Shown: positions 10,177 to 20,665, numbered from the stretch's first letter. The stretch: 64,000 bases of DNA from Nectonema munidae (GCA_030549495.1 JAUIRK010000866.1:62001-126000); one strand, 5' to 3'. Program-made: numbers and translations. Notes: a model not told the origin generated them from the sequence alone.

Positions 10177-10412
10177 CTTGAAAAATGATTGTATGTAGCA
10201 ACTTCAAAAAGAGACTTGCTGACATCTTTAGCCAATTTGTTTGTGGAATTTATAAGATGGTGTAAGTTTTTTCTTAAAATATCACTATCCCTAGTAGTAC
10301 CAATTTGAAATTGATATGACTTAATTTTAGAAGAATTTTCAGATATTTTTTGAATTCCATCAGCTATAAACTTAATATTCTTAGAATTCACTTTAAAAGC
10401 ATTAAATTCCAT
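10177..10412 (-). CDS. STX7: Syntaxin-7/12-like, exon 1 (Habc domain)
   Basis: Minus-strand translation starts MEFNAFKVNSKNIKFIADGI and continues with IQKISENSSKIKSYQFQIGT, RDSDILRKNLHHL and NSTNKLAKDVSKSL. It follows the family pattern IQKIT..S..I......LGT..DS..LR..L......TN.LAK.T.K at the expected distance from the start. An in-frame TAA lies 12 bases upstream of the ATG, so this start is well supported. I place the donor at TTTTCAAG|GTTTCT, leaving phase 2, which fits exon 2 at 4405. Residues just before the donor (ATYNHFS) are not conserved, so the donor is a guess. Syntaxin-7/12 proteins are tail-anchored Qa-SNAREs of endosome and lysosome fusion. The nearest plus-strand gene, OST3/6, starts 3.9 kb away, divergently. 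Confidence 0.65.
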
Positions 10413-10904
10413 TTGAGAGATTTAGAAATATCAAGATGAGAAGTCAGAGAAAATAAAATTTGTAACGAAATAGCATTAAAACATATAATTAAAATATTAC
10501 TTAATTTTGTTTTCATCTTTATTTTTATTTATTTCTAGTGTATATTTTTATATTTGATACAGAAGGCAATATTCTTACTCTTAGAAAATATTTGAAAAAA
10601 CACTAAAATTATATTCAGAAAAGATGCCTAAGCATAAAGCCTAAATTATGAAGATTCTTCCATCAACCAGCAACAATCAATTTCATTAACATAGAAAACG
10701 AGTGAGAAAACTATGTATTTGATGTTTATTATCAACACTCCTTCAAACTCGAGATTCACATAAATCTGGCTCGGTCTGTCCATATAATTAATCCCTATAA
10801 TATTTTTTTCTTATTGGTATACTAGACAAAATTCTAAAATTATTTAACATACAAAAAAAAATAAAATTAACCCTCTCGTCGATTTTAACTATTATTATCA
10901 CTTG

Positions 10905-11075
10905 GTTAGTTGGTTGGAGATATCAAAGCACTTTCAGGCGTAGGGCTATATGCTTCCATTATCCTTAAGATCGTTGATCACAGTTTTTGTGAATTTGTTT
11001 TTAATAATTGGAAGCCTTGGGGATCGAACCACTAAACTTCAACTGTTAAGCTAAGAGGTACACCCAAACAACCAT
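10905..11075 (-). repeat. tRNA-derived SINE-like repeat
   Basis: In reverse complement, TACCTCTTAGCTTAACAGTT is followed about 20 bases on by GGTTCGATCCCC, fitting RNA polymerase III A and B boxes at tRNA spacing. The stem pairing looks imperfect and the tail extends beyond tRNA length, so a SINE is likelier than a tRNA gene. Confidence 0.45.
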
Positions 11076-11079
11076 TGAG

Positions 11080-11640
11080 GCTCAGTATTATCACTATCAT
11101 ATATTATTTCTCATTTTACTGTAGTATTTTTTTTATATAAATTACTATTCTCTTTCTCTCTTTCCTTTTTCTTTCTTTTTTTAATTTCCCTCTACCGAAT
11201 GCAGGTCTCTCCCAAAGAAGGTAACACACCATAGCTCTCCCCCCGCACTCAAGCGGCCTTGTTCTGGGGCTATTATCCAAACCCCAATGACCTGTCAAAC
11301 CAACTCTAAACTTTTCGACTATTTCATCTCTCATGTCTCAATATTCGCAAATATGAGAAAGCTTACTTATATCCATAAAATTAATCTAATTCTAATAAAA
11401 GCTGAATTTTTTCTTGTAAAAAATATGCTAAATTCATAAATATTGTTAAGGATCTTTCACAAATAACGTCAACTAATTTTCATTCATATTAACTCTATTT
11501 CTTAACATTTTAATTTCAAATAAACTTCACTGTTAATTAATTTTTTGTCAAATAAGATCTCATTCTCTTCAAACATTGTAACCCAAATGGAAGGAAAATT
11601 AATATTGCTCTCTCCTCCAACAAATTAGATATTACACAAT
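11080..11640. other. No gene recognised
   Basis: A pyrimidine-rich tract (11140-11195) and a moderately GC-rich patch (11200-11310) encode only a low-complexity minus-strand ORF. It has no family features. Confidence 0.4.
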
Positions 11641-12395
11641 GATGTTAAGGCACCCGCTTTGCGCGGGGTCATCCACAATCTGGTCAATCACCCTTAGAGC
11701 GAATTTCACCAGCACGTCGTCAAGTCTGCTGATTTACCAGCTGCTGCACTTCTAAGTGCACTGTAGTAAACCCGTAATACACTTAACCAGTTCTATACTT
11801 TAGCCACATTTAGAATGGATCAGCTGCGAATTAATGCAGACACGCTTAATAGTGAAAATTACTTCGTTAACAATTAATATAAATAAGAAGTTCACAGATT
11901 TCTATGTAATGATTTAAATATATTTAATTAAAATGATATTACAGATATCCGCAACTCTTACGATTTAGAACACTGTAGGTTCAAAGTCAACTAATGTATG
12001 AGTTGGCCGATTTTCAAACATTTGAATAAACTGATATTCCAAAATACATTTGGATCAGAACCTATTTATTCACAGGAACAGAGGATACGCCTCCTGTGTT
12101 TAAAATGGCTATTATATGGGGATACTATTATCACTAGATAAATTGTTTTCCCAAGCTTGTAAAAATTGTTAATTTAATTCTATCATTACTTCATTCAAAT
12201 GCAAGTTCTGAAAGAGTATTTTGATTAATTAAGTCAATAAAATGGTCAGAGAGAAATCCTTAAAAGGTACTTTATCTAGTATGATAGCCATTAAAATAGC
12301 GAGACAAGAAGAAGTTTCATGGGGTTTTTTTCAGCCACTAGACTCAGTTATTGCTAGTCAAAGACAGTCACGCATCAATACAATTTAAGACATCA
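11640..12395 (+). pseudogene. hAT transposase C-terminal remnant
   Basis: From about 11995 the plus strand reads, through several stops and frame changes, ELADFQTFE, PVFKMAIIWGYYY, CFPKLVKIVNLILSLLHSNA, SSERVF, then KWSERNP and GTLSSMIAIKIARQEE. This follows the end of hAT transposases (LxxLxxxLLSLPHSNAxxERVFSLI....R..L...TL.SLM..K), the dimerisation domain. The upstream GC-richer patch at 11640-11800 may be an older part of the same gene but is not recognisable. No terminal repeats were found. It is an old, strongly decayed copy unrelated to the BED-less elements in this window. Confidence 0.55.
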
Positions 12396-12567
12396 GTCAA
12401 TTAACATCAATCTGTGATATTTTAGCTTGTTTTTGCAAATGATTTTAAATATTTTGTATTCTCTTTACATTTGAGATATTCTAAAATTTTCTTAACAAGT
12501 CTCATTGAGATTTTAACAACTTTAGTTTTTCCTATGATTTCATAATGTATCTAAGAGATTTATTTGA

Positions 12568-13143
12568 TTGATATTATTAGTGATTATATATGATATTCAT
12601 TGTAATAATAATACGAGCCCTATGGAATTTTTCATTAATTGGACTTTAATAATATTTCTATTTCATCAAATTATATTACCAATAATTTTGAGAAAAAGTT
12701 TTAGGAAACACATTCTTAGGGCCCTTAAATTCAAATATGGGCATGCCTCACACCTCCTAGCATTTATAGCCACTACTCCACGCTTGGCATACCTTCCCGT
12801 ATGCCACAACAAATTATCATCATCTTGCCCATTTCTGAAACTTGACAGTCCTGGCATTATAAACCCTCATCTTTTTCAAATACCCAACTTAGTTCCCAGT
12901 CAACAAAAAACTCTTGATTCTAATCTAACTATTAAAATCACATCTGATGAACCAATTAATTCCCGTGCAGAAAAATTAGAGTATAAAAAATCCATCATTG
13001 AAAAAATGAAACCCTAAACAAACTCAATCACTATAAAAAACAACAGAAGCCCAAACTTTAGTGTCGCTAAAAAATTAACTAAATCCCGTGCAGACAAAGT
13101 AAAGTTTAAAAATCCCGAAGACTCTCGTCCTTATTACTGTTAA
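12568..13143 (+). CDS. Unrecognised ORF, possible GPCR tail or repeat ORF
   Basis: A 149-codon open frame ends at a TAA (13015-13017) and stays open for 41 further codons to 13143. Its start contains a hydrophobic segment (MEFFINWTLIIFLFHQIILP) followed by LRKSFRKHILRALKFKYG. That resembles the last membrane helix and amphipathic helix 8 of a rhodopsin-like receptor, but no conserved NPxxY is present, so I do not assert it. The remainder is rich in proline, serine and lysine. The phrase SRAEKLEYKKS near 12960 is echoed by SRADKVKFKNP after the stop, at 13085, suggesting an internal duplication. No splice partner or paralog was seen in the window. Confidence 0.25.
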
Positions 13144-13220
13144 AAAACGCGAAATTTATTACTTCATTATTCATTTCACAATTTAATATAATGGGTAAAA
13201 ATATATATTTTAACTTATAT

Positions 13221-13704
13221 AAGTAGAATCTACGTTATACGTACCCTGATTTTACGTTCCCTGGATTTTACATTTTCGCCAAATGATCGATGACGTCATC
13301 TTTTTGGTCATTAAATGCATTATTAATACGTTTTTTCTTTGTGATTTTATGTATTAAAAAGTTTATAAAGGTTAATAAATTATTGTCTTTCAGTTTTATT
13401 TCAAATTAACGGGTGCCTTTTCCTAGAGCAGACTAAGTTGAGTATAATTGATAAATAATACACATACACTGATATTTTTTATTTAAGACTTTATTATGAA
13501 AACAGCTCAACTTCAGGGATGATCATCCAACTTCACTGTAGTAGTCTTCTTTAGTTGCCATAGTCCCTCACGTCGTACACGTTGTGCTCCAGGCTAGGAT
13601 TTTCGTGTTGTATGTCAATTTAAAGTTCAACCTGGATTTTACGAATCCTACGTTTTACGTTTGCCATTCGGTCCCGTGCCGTATGTAAAACGTAGGTTCT
13701 AGTG
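13221..13704. mobile_element. Tigger-like MITE, about 480 bp
   Basis: The ends are AGTAGAATCTACGTTATACG on the left and, in reverse complement, CACTAGAACCTACGTTTTAC on the right, each next to TATA, consistent with a TA target site. Subterminal repeats of ATTTTACG and CGTTTTACG type continue inward on both sides. The interior is non-coding. End structure fits non-autonomous Tigger/pogo elements. Confidence 0.6.
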
Positions 13705-14314
13705 TATATAAGTTAATTTATATTCAAAAGCGGGGTTTTTGTTATAATTTGGTGTTGAGCATGAAGCCGAGGTTAATGTATAGAAATTTTTGCTAAGAGA
13801 TCAAAGTGAAAAAATTTTTGGTTATTATATTTCCCAGCAATTAATTAAAGCTTATTTAATCGAGATAAATTAATTATATGAATTAAAAAATAAAAATATA
13901 TTCTTACTCTTAATAAAAATTACAAAAACTGTTATTATCTCAAGCATAATTTGAGCATATAGCTTTATGGTTGAAAATGCTTTGATATTCAATCAACCAA
14001 ACCTATATCCAGTTATGAAAAGAATATAGAGTCCTGAGTAAAGTTGGCTAAATACTTGTCTTATATAATTTTTTACGTATCATAACGTGTTAGATTTGAT
14101 CCAGTATAAAACATTATTTACCTATTAATTCAATCGTGTCCTATCTATTAAAACATGTAAAATTTTTCAAGAAGAAAAATATTAAAATTATTTATCTTAA
14201 AAATAGTTTTTAGTTAATTTATATACCTTTAAAAAATAAGAAAAATTATTTAGATTATCTTTTTTATATTTATTTTTTTTCTTCCTGATTTGTTCGAAAT
14301 TTTTTAAAAATAAA
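13705..14314. other. Upstream region of OST3/6
   Basis: AT-rich sequence with no repeat partner noticed. It should hold the promoter and 5' untranslated region of the OST3/6 gene, but no convincing TATA or initiator could be singled out in such composition. Confidence 0.35.
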
Positions 14315-15238
14315 ATGTTTTTAATTCTTATATGCTGTCTTACGTGTCTAAATTTTAAACTACTTTCATTAAAGGAGAATAATTTTTCCAAAAATGATAT
14401 AGTAGAAATTAATCAAGATAATTATAATGAAGTTTTCAACAAAAAAAGAACATATTCTGTTCTTATTCTATTTTCTGATAACAATCAAGAGTGTAAATTC
14501 TGTCCAGTAGTTAGCAAAAGCTATCAAAAATTTGCTTATTCTTGCAAAGAATTTGGTTGCATGGATAAAGGACTCCTAATATCAAGCATGAAGTTAACTG
14601 GTAATGAAATATATTTTGAAAGGTTCAATTTAAAACATATACCCGCAATATGTATTCTTAGTCCTAACAGTAAACTCAATTGGTTTCCCTTTGAAAGTGA
14701 TGTTAAAATTGAAGAAGATATAAGAAAATTTGTTTTTATAAATTCTAAGCTTGATGTTCCGATAGTTTTATCATTTTTTGAAAAGTTTAAAATTATATAT
14801 TTTCTTTATTCCCTGCCACTTATATTCCTTCTTTTTATTTTACGTAGATTGGTTAATTTTAAATACCTACTTTTTTTGATCTGCCTCTTCTTTATCTCGC
14901 TATTTTTGTCAGGATATATGTATTCTAAAATGACCAACTCAAGACTTGCTGACTTTTCAAATAACAAGATTAAAATAATATCACAAGTTTCACGCTCCCA
15001 ACATATAATAGAAGGATATTTCATTTGCACTTTGTATATTTTAGTTACTCTTAGCATCATCATAGTTGACTTTGCTGTTACTTATAAGCACATTAAAGCA
15101 TATCTTCGAAATCTGTTCACATCTTTTGGCCTTTTACTGATGTTGTTTTTTCTCTGTTCTTTTATATCTCTTTACACTTATAAAAATAGTTGGTATCCAT
15201 ACAATTATATTAATTTTGATTTTATTAACAATCTTTAA
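14315..15238 (+). CDS. TUSC3: OST3/OST6 oligosaccharyltransferase subunit (TUSC3/MAGT1 family)
   Basis: A single-exon frame of 307 residues. A hydrophobic leader (MFLILICCLTCLNFKLL) acts as signal peptide. A thioredoxin-like luminal domain follows, with the CxxC active site CKFC at residues 60-63 and a conserved-type IPA loop near residue 108 (HIPAICIL). The C-terminal half has four membrane segments (about 158-180, 183-206, 232-254, 268-288), with SGYMYSKM after the second and YPYNYINFDF at the end, as in OST3/6 proteins. The family is a subunit of STT3B-type oligosaccharyltransferase, whose CxxC forms mixed disulphides with substrates to delay folding and permit N-glycosylation. Length is slightly short of the usual 320-350. 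Absence of introns could mean a retrocopy, but the frame is whole. Confidence 0.85.
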   Translation: MFLILICCLTCLNFKLLSLKENNFSKNDIVEINQDNYNEVFNKKRTYSVLILFSDNNQECKFCPVVSKSYQKFAYSCKEFGCMDKGLLISSMKLTGNEIYFERFNLKHIPAICILSPNSKLNWFPFESDVKIEEDIRKFVFINSKLDVPIVLSFFEKFKIIYFLYSLPLIFLLFILRRLVNFKYLLFLICLFFISLFLSGYMYSKMTNSRLADFSNNKIKIISQVSRSQHIIEGYFICTLYILVTLSIIIVDFAVTYKHIKAYLRNLFTSFGLLLMLFFLCSFISLYTYKNSWYPYNYINFDFINNL

Positions 15239-15331
15239 TTTTTTACTTCAAAATTGTTTTTTGCTCAAATATTTTGAAAATGGAAATTTATTGCATAACT
15301 TTTGATTCTTAAGCAATTATATTTTTAAAGC

Positions 15332-15337
15332 AATAAA
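15332..15337 (+). promoter_or_regulatory. Candidate polyadenylation signal of OST3/6
   Basis: AATAAA 94 bases past the stop codon, followed within 25 bases by a TGTG-containing stretch. Placement is typical, but the hexamer is frequent in this AT-rich sequence. Confidence 0.45.
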
Positions 15338-15439
15338 ATTTGTGATATCCTGAAGGATACCTTTTAGATCATAAACTCTTCACTTTATTTTTATATTGGA
15401 TTATTATCTATAGCCGTTACTAAAATTTTGATATAATTC

Positions 15440-15790
15440 ACAGTTCAGTTCAATGCCGGTTAAACGCCCGTCTTGTTTTAGTTTGGTCTGGCCCTTAATT
15501 TCTGTAGTCCGATACGATTTGGTCTTTAGATATTATAGTTCGGTAAAATTATAAATGGTCTAGTCCAGCCCTGGTCTTGATATTATAGGACCGGACCAGA
15601 ATTTGAACAGTCACAGATCAGTGGCGCACATCCTCAAAATTATTGGAGGGCAAAATTTTTTTTTGCAATTTTCAAAATTACTGGTCTGGAAATATCACGG
15701 GAGACCAAATATTCAAGCAATCTTTTAAAATAGAGTGTATTCAGCGCATACCTAAATTTATAAGACTACTTTATATTTTTTTTTACAAAA
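15440..15790. repeat. hAT-like tip and piggyBac-end-like fragment
   Basis: Near 15565 the reverse complement reads CAGGGCTGGACTAGACC, and GGTCT plus ATATTATAG phrases repeat around it, like subterminal repeats of a small hAT element. At 15618-15690, GGCGCACATCCTCAAAATTA and ATATTCAAGCAA parallel the piggyBac end at 16080-16130. Neither is complete. Confidence 0.35.
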
Positions 15791-16079
15791 TTGGTGAAAT
15801 TTAAATATTATATTTCCATAGAAAATATTTTAATTAAATTTGAATATCGCATATAAACTAGTTCAAAAAATCCAAAATTGTTTAGGCGAATAGGCTTTTC
15901 ATTTGAAAATAAAGTAGTCTATCAGGCACATTACAGGAATTAATGAACGGATATTTGATTGATAGAGAAAACAAATAACTGAAGGTTGGAGAGTTTTATA
16001 TGAGTGAATGTTGTCTGAAGGAAAAGAGTCTACTAGACACCATGTGATGTTTATATGAAAAAAATGTGATTGATTCATG

Positions 16080-16690
16080 AGCGCACGTCCTTGAAATTAT
16101 TGGAACGGGCGGACATTCAAGCGTATTCCAAAAAAGACAACAAATTTATATCTTGTCTATTCTATTTCATTCTTAATTAAGCTTAATGTAAACTTTAACT
16201 CCCGCCCTATTAAATTTAAACTCAACAATGAATGAGGAATTATATATGGCTCCTTCTTTCTCACTTCAAAGAGATGCGCACCATCTCCAAATTATGTGTA
16301 GAAAAGTGGTAAAGATATCAATTAACAATAAAAAAATTTGTAAATTTTATTGAATGAAAAGAATCATTCATTAATTTTCAGTTGTTTCTTCTTCCTAAAA
16401 AATGTAAAAATGTTTTATTGAGAAAAAACACATCCGAATTACATAACTTTTCTGAGGTAATTTCTATCAAAAATGTAAAACAGAACTAACGTTAGAAAAC
16501 TTGGTATTAGAATTTATTCATTCTTTTTAGTGTATAAGAATAAATGTAAGTTAGTTAGACTCAAAAAAGGGTATAAAATAAAGATAAAATTGTGCAAACA
16601 AAAATCAAACAATCAATTAAGATTGCATTACTTCATTTTTCTCTGCATCATTCAAAAATAGTTTAAAAGTCAGAAAAAGTTATAGAGCCT
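16080..16690 (-). mobile_element. Internally deleted piggyBac copy, inverted relative to 1660-3500
   Basis: In reverse complement this reproduces the left flank (copy 1: 1670-2075) and then jumps, after GAGAAAGAAGG, to the right flank (copy 1: from about 3388, TTAATAGGGCGGGAG). The 1.3 kb transposase region is missing. Matching blocks include GTAAAACAGAACTAAC-type sequence and TCCTTGAAATTATTGG at the end. It is a non-autonomous derivative; divergence of some 10-15% by eye shows neither copy is recent. Confidence 0.75.
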
Positions 16691-16769
16691 CAAAAAAAAA
16701 CTAAAAAATTTTACAGCATAACTTAAGTTTTTTGAAAACTAATTTGATGTACCCCCTGCATAGCATACT

Positions 16770-16925
16770 CTATGGGTGGCATGGCAGGTTGGTTGAGATG
16801 ATGGACTCAGCACGGAAGCCTCTGGATTTGATTCCTCATCGATACCAATTTGTTCATAGTTTGACATAAGCCGTACATCAGTGATTTGTCAATGAAAACA
16901 CACCCACGTTACCTTTACCTTACCC
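16770..16925 (+). repeat. tRNA-derived SINE-like repeat
   Basis: GGCAGGTTGGTTGAGATGAT is followed by GGATTTGATTCCTC, fitting pol III A and B boxes; the tail runs into ACCTTTACCTTACCC. It lies between the piggyBac copy and arm A', where the 1-3 kb mirror copy has the Tigger remnant instead. Confidence 0.45.
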
Positions 16926-17029
16926 TTTTCTCAAAATGAAAAATTTGTTACATAATTAACATAAGAGAGAAAATAAACTAATAAAGCAATTTTCACTATT
17001 TTAAAATGAAACTGTCTGTTCTCAGAATA

Positions 17030-17258
17030 ATTTCAAAATAATAGGAGGCATAAAAAATGAGATATTTTATTTGATATTTTCAAGTTTTTATAAGCAAAAG
17101 CCAACGTTGAAGATAATACCCTATAGGGTGATTTGGTAACGCTTGTATTTTTTACATTTTGTAAGGAATCATAGCATACAAAAAATGGTAGTTTAATCAC
17201 TTTTCATAAAATTATTTAAGTCTAAGAACACAAAATCATAAAAAAAACTATTTAAACT
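17030..17258. repeat. Inverted-repeat arm A', matching 1-230
   Basis: Reverse complement of the window's first 200 or so bases, with only scattered mismatches (for example CCTATAGGGTG against CCTATAAGGGT). Separated from its partner by 17 kb. Confidence 0.75.
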
Positions 17259-17259
17259 A

Positions 17260-17965
17260 ACATAAATCATAAAAATCATAGTATACCAGTTATAGTTACG
17301 AGAGTTTTTTTGACTATTTCTGTCTACAAATAAAATTCTGACAACTGTCATAAATAGTTCAAGTACATTTTTAACAACTGAAACATTTTGTTTCGATATT
17401 ATATTTTTATTATAATAATCAACAAATTTTCTTAAAAAAAATGATATAATTAATTATGTACAGTGTTACAAAATTTAATAATCGAACATTATAAAAAATA
17501 TCTCTGCTCAAATATTAAACAAATAGAATATTTTTGCTTTTAAACTGAATAGCTAGTCAAGATATTCATTCCCAAATAGCTATTGAAAAAAAATTTCTTG
17601 ACTTGAAAAAATTAAAATTTTCAAATATAACAAACGTACTGATAAAGATTAAGTGACCTTTGTTGAATTTTTTTTTAACGCTAGTCTAACAATATTCATT
17701 GATATAAAATTGTAATGATTGAAAACTATTTTTCTCTCATTTAAAAACAAACAAATTGCATGGTGTTTGACTCGAAGGTCTGCATTCCCTCTTTTATTCT
17801 CTTATCATGGTATTCTTATTTCATGTATTCGAATGATCATTACATCCTATAATGCGATCATCATACATGTTTTATAAACAAGCAGCTACTTTTACTTATA
17901 GAAAAAGGTCATTTTCGCCCCCCCCTCCTAAAACACATTGGGGGCGGTCGCTTTTAACGCTTTCA
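17260..17965. other. No feature recognised
   Basis: AT-rich sequence ending in a short C-rich then G-rich patch (17918-17950, CCCCCCCTCC and GGGGGCGG) that may be another transposon tip. No ORF of note. Confidence 0.35.
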
Positions 17966-17969
17966 ACCT

Positions 17970-19080
17970 ACTAAACTACATATGTAGAAAACACAACTTT
18001 GAATGTTTCATATGTGTACATTAAGAAACACGAAAAATGTCAAACTTGAAAAGATGAAGTAAATATACCAGAAGAAGTCCTTATCACGATGATAACAAAA
18101 TTTGCACTCTTATTTCAAAAATATTAGTCAAAAAGCTACATATGTAGTTAAGCAGGCGTGTGAGTTTAAGATCAAAATCAATAAGATCCGAATCTATAAA
18201 AAGGTTAAGAAATCTTGCAATTATATTTTTTGCATATTTACTATGTGTTCTAAATCAGTGTTTTCATGTTTGTTGGTACATTTCAAAAAACTACATATGC
18301 AGTTAAGTGAGCTTTCAAAGACATTTTTTATGCAAGTTTATACAAAATACTTTGTTCATTAATTTATAATTATATATATTTTTGATAATTACTAATTGGT
18401 TTTTTACATGTTTTGTTGCAAAATTTTGAAAAAACTACACATGTAGTCATGTGAGCTCTTGAAAGACACTTTTTTTATGTAAGCTGCTGATAAGGGTTAA
18501 GTGAACTTTAACTGTGAGTTTAACTTTAAGTGTATATATAGAAATATCTGAAAGTGTCAATCAAATTTGCGTCTTACATCTAAAAATATTTAATCAAATT
18601 TTACATGAAATTTATTATACCAAATCAACCATGATAGTTTCATTTCTGGACTCAGATTTTGGATTTAAGTATTGAAAATATCTGTCATGGTTAACCATCT
18701 TTGCGGTTTACGTCTGAAAACTGTCTTTAAAAATATTATCTTAAATTTTATATGAAATAAGTTTTTATACCAAATCAACCATGCTAGTTTCATTTTTCAA
18801 GTCATTTTTCGCATTTAAAATTTGAAAATATCTACAATTGTTGATCAAATGTGCGGTTTACTTCTAGAGACATAATTTTGAAATTCAAATAAAATATGTT
18901 TTTATACCAAATTGACGATGCTGGTTTCATTTTTGGACTCATTTTTCGCATTTAGGATTTGAAAATATCTGAAAGCTTTAATCAAATTTGCAGTTTACGT
19001 ATCTAAAATCTGTCTCCAAAAATCTTTTTAAAATTTTAAATATAATATATGTTTTTGTACAAAATCAACTATGATTATTT
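17970..19080. repeat. Tandem array of about 150-bp units, seven to eight copies
   Basis: The phrase CTACATATGTAG or a variant begins at 17976, 18136, 18291 and 18435, spacings of 160, 155 and 144. The phrase TACCAAATCAACCATG or a variant begins at 18618, 18768, 18905 and 19058, spacings of 150, 137 and 153. Both halves share the block CAAATTTGC...AAAATATTxxTCAAA, so they appear to be one array with diverging sub-families. The short ORF at 18102-18362 lies inside it and is not a gene. Confidence 0.7.
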
Positions 19081-20590
19081 TATTTCTGTACTTCATTTTG
19101 GCTAATATTGTTAAAAAAAATATTAGTGGTGTATGCCTTAAAACAGTTTTCTTCCGAAAAATCATTTCTGTAAATTTTTTTCTTTTTTTTTTTATATATA
19201 TTGATAACAACAACAACAAGTAAATTTATTTACAAAAGCACAATATTTTAAAGGATGATGAAAAGAAAATATATAAGTGAAACTTGAATGGAATTTTCAT
19301 TAATGTAGTCCAGATCTAAGGGAAAAAAAATAAAGAGAATGAACTTTTGAAGGTGAGCATCAAAGGCCAATGAGCCGCTTAAAGACACAAACCAAAACAA
19401 AAAAAAAACTTGTAGCGAAGGATTCAAATCATAAAATTTCATATTGAGAGTAGGAGAGTTGATGTACAAATCGTAGATCTGTAGTTATTAATAAAAAGTT
19501 ATGAAAATATGGAGCTTATTTATGAACAAATAAGTGGATTAAATATATATTCAAACCTATATATTGTATACACATGAGTAGATACAAGAAAAATATGTAT
19601 GCATGTATGTACGTATATATGTAAGTATATTAAATGTATGTATATATGTAAGTATATTAAATGTTCAAATATATATAAATATATATATAAACATATTGGG
19701 AAAAGAAAGTAGAATAAATGAAAAAAAAAGAAAAAACAGTATGTTCAGAAATAGAGTTATTTAAACTGTTGTAGAGGGGACACATTTGCAAGCAAACTCA
19801 AATATTGATATATAGAAGAAGAAATTTTAAATACCGCAACTAATACTCTCTTCAATCATGTTGAGTATGGAATATTTATTTAAAATAAGAAAAACAAAAT
19901 CGATTGTACAATCTTTTGAAGATTTGTATGAGAGAAAGAAGCAATGTGAAAACAAATTGAAAAGAATCATTTAAAATATGCATCTTGACTAAATGGAAGA
20001 TCTACCATGTTCCAATAAACTAGGAAGTCGTGTAATGATCTAATATTGGAGGATGCTTCAAAAAAGATTTTGACCGTGAAAAAGAAGTTCCTCTTTTGCA
20101 AATAAAAAATATTTAAACTTGTAACTTATAAGCTAAGATTACAATTATTATCATTTCACTAAGATGCGTAGAAAATCTAAAAATTTATAAAAACTTATTA
20201 ATATCTTAGTAAAAGAGGGGGGAGGGGGATTTGAACAGACAAATTTACCCTGTTACTAATAGAGCTACTTAACCTAAATCATTCTAATTCTAAAACAATT
20301 ATTCAAAAATCTAACGCAAGCAAGGTTTAAGCTCTACAAAAAACATGGACGACAACAAAAAGGCTACTCTCATAGCTGAAAAACGTGTGTATAGTTATTT
20401 GAATCTAATCCTTTTTTGAAGAAGAGAAATACAAAAATTGAAGAAAAATGTTCACTTAAAAACCTTTTTTTGTGCAGAATAAATTGTTTACTCTATCCCT
20501 GTTTACTTTATACACAAATTTAATTCGTTTTCGTCAGCAACCAAATCTGCATATTTTTTTCAATTTGACTTTCGTAAATCCAAAGCCTCT
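19080..20590. other. No gene; TATG-rich microsatellite
   Basis: Around 19590-19690 the sequence cycles through ATGTATGTA and ATATATGTAAGTATATTAAA twice. The rest is AT-rich, with only short ORFs lacking family features. Confidence 0.4.
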
Positions 20591-20596
20591 ATAGCA

Positions 20597-20665
20597 GGGG
20601 TCTCAAAGATACGGCCCACGGGCCAACTGTAGCCCTCAGAATAGTATTTTGTGGCGCTCAACTTT
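20597..20665 (+). repeat. hAT tip (CAGGGGTCTCAAA type)
   Basis: CAGGGGTCTCAAAGATACGG, then CCCACGGGCC and GTGGCGCTCAA, is the standard left end of one large group of animal hAT elements. The right end and transposase are not apparent. Confidence 0.5.

Noticed and set aside
11116-11334. Minus-strand 72-codon ORF with RTRPLECGGRAM
   Set aside because: Sits over a pyrimidine tract and an unassigned patch, with a lysine/arginine low-complexity tail and no homology that I know.
18102-18362. 86-codon ORF
   Set aside because: It lies inside the 150-bp tandem array and spans its units; no protein features.
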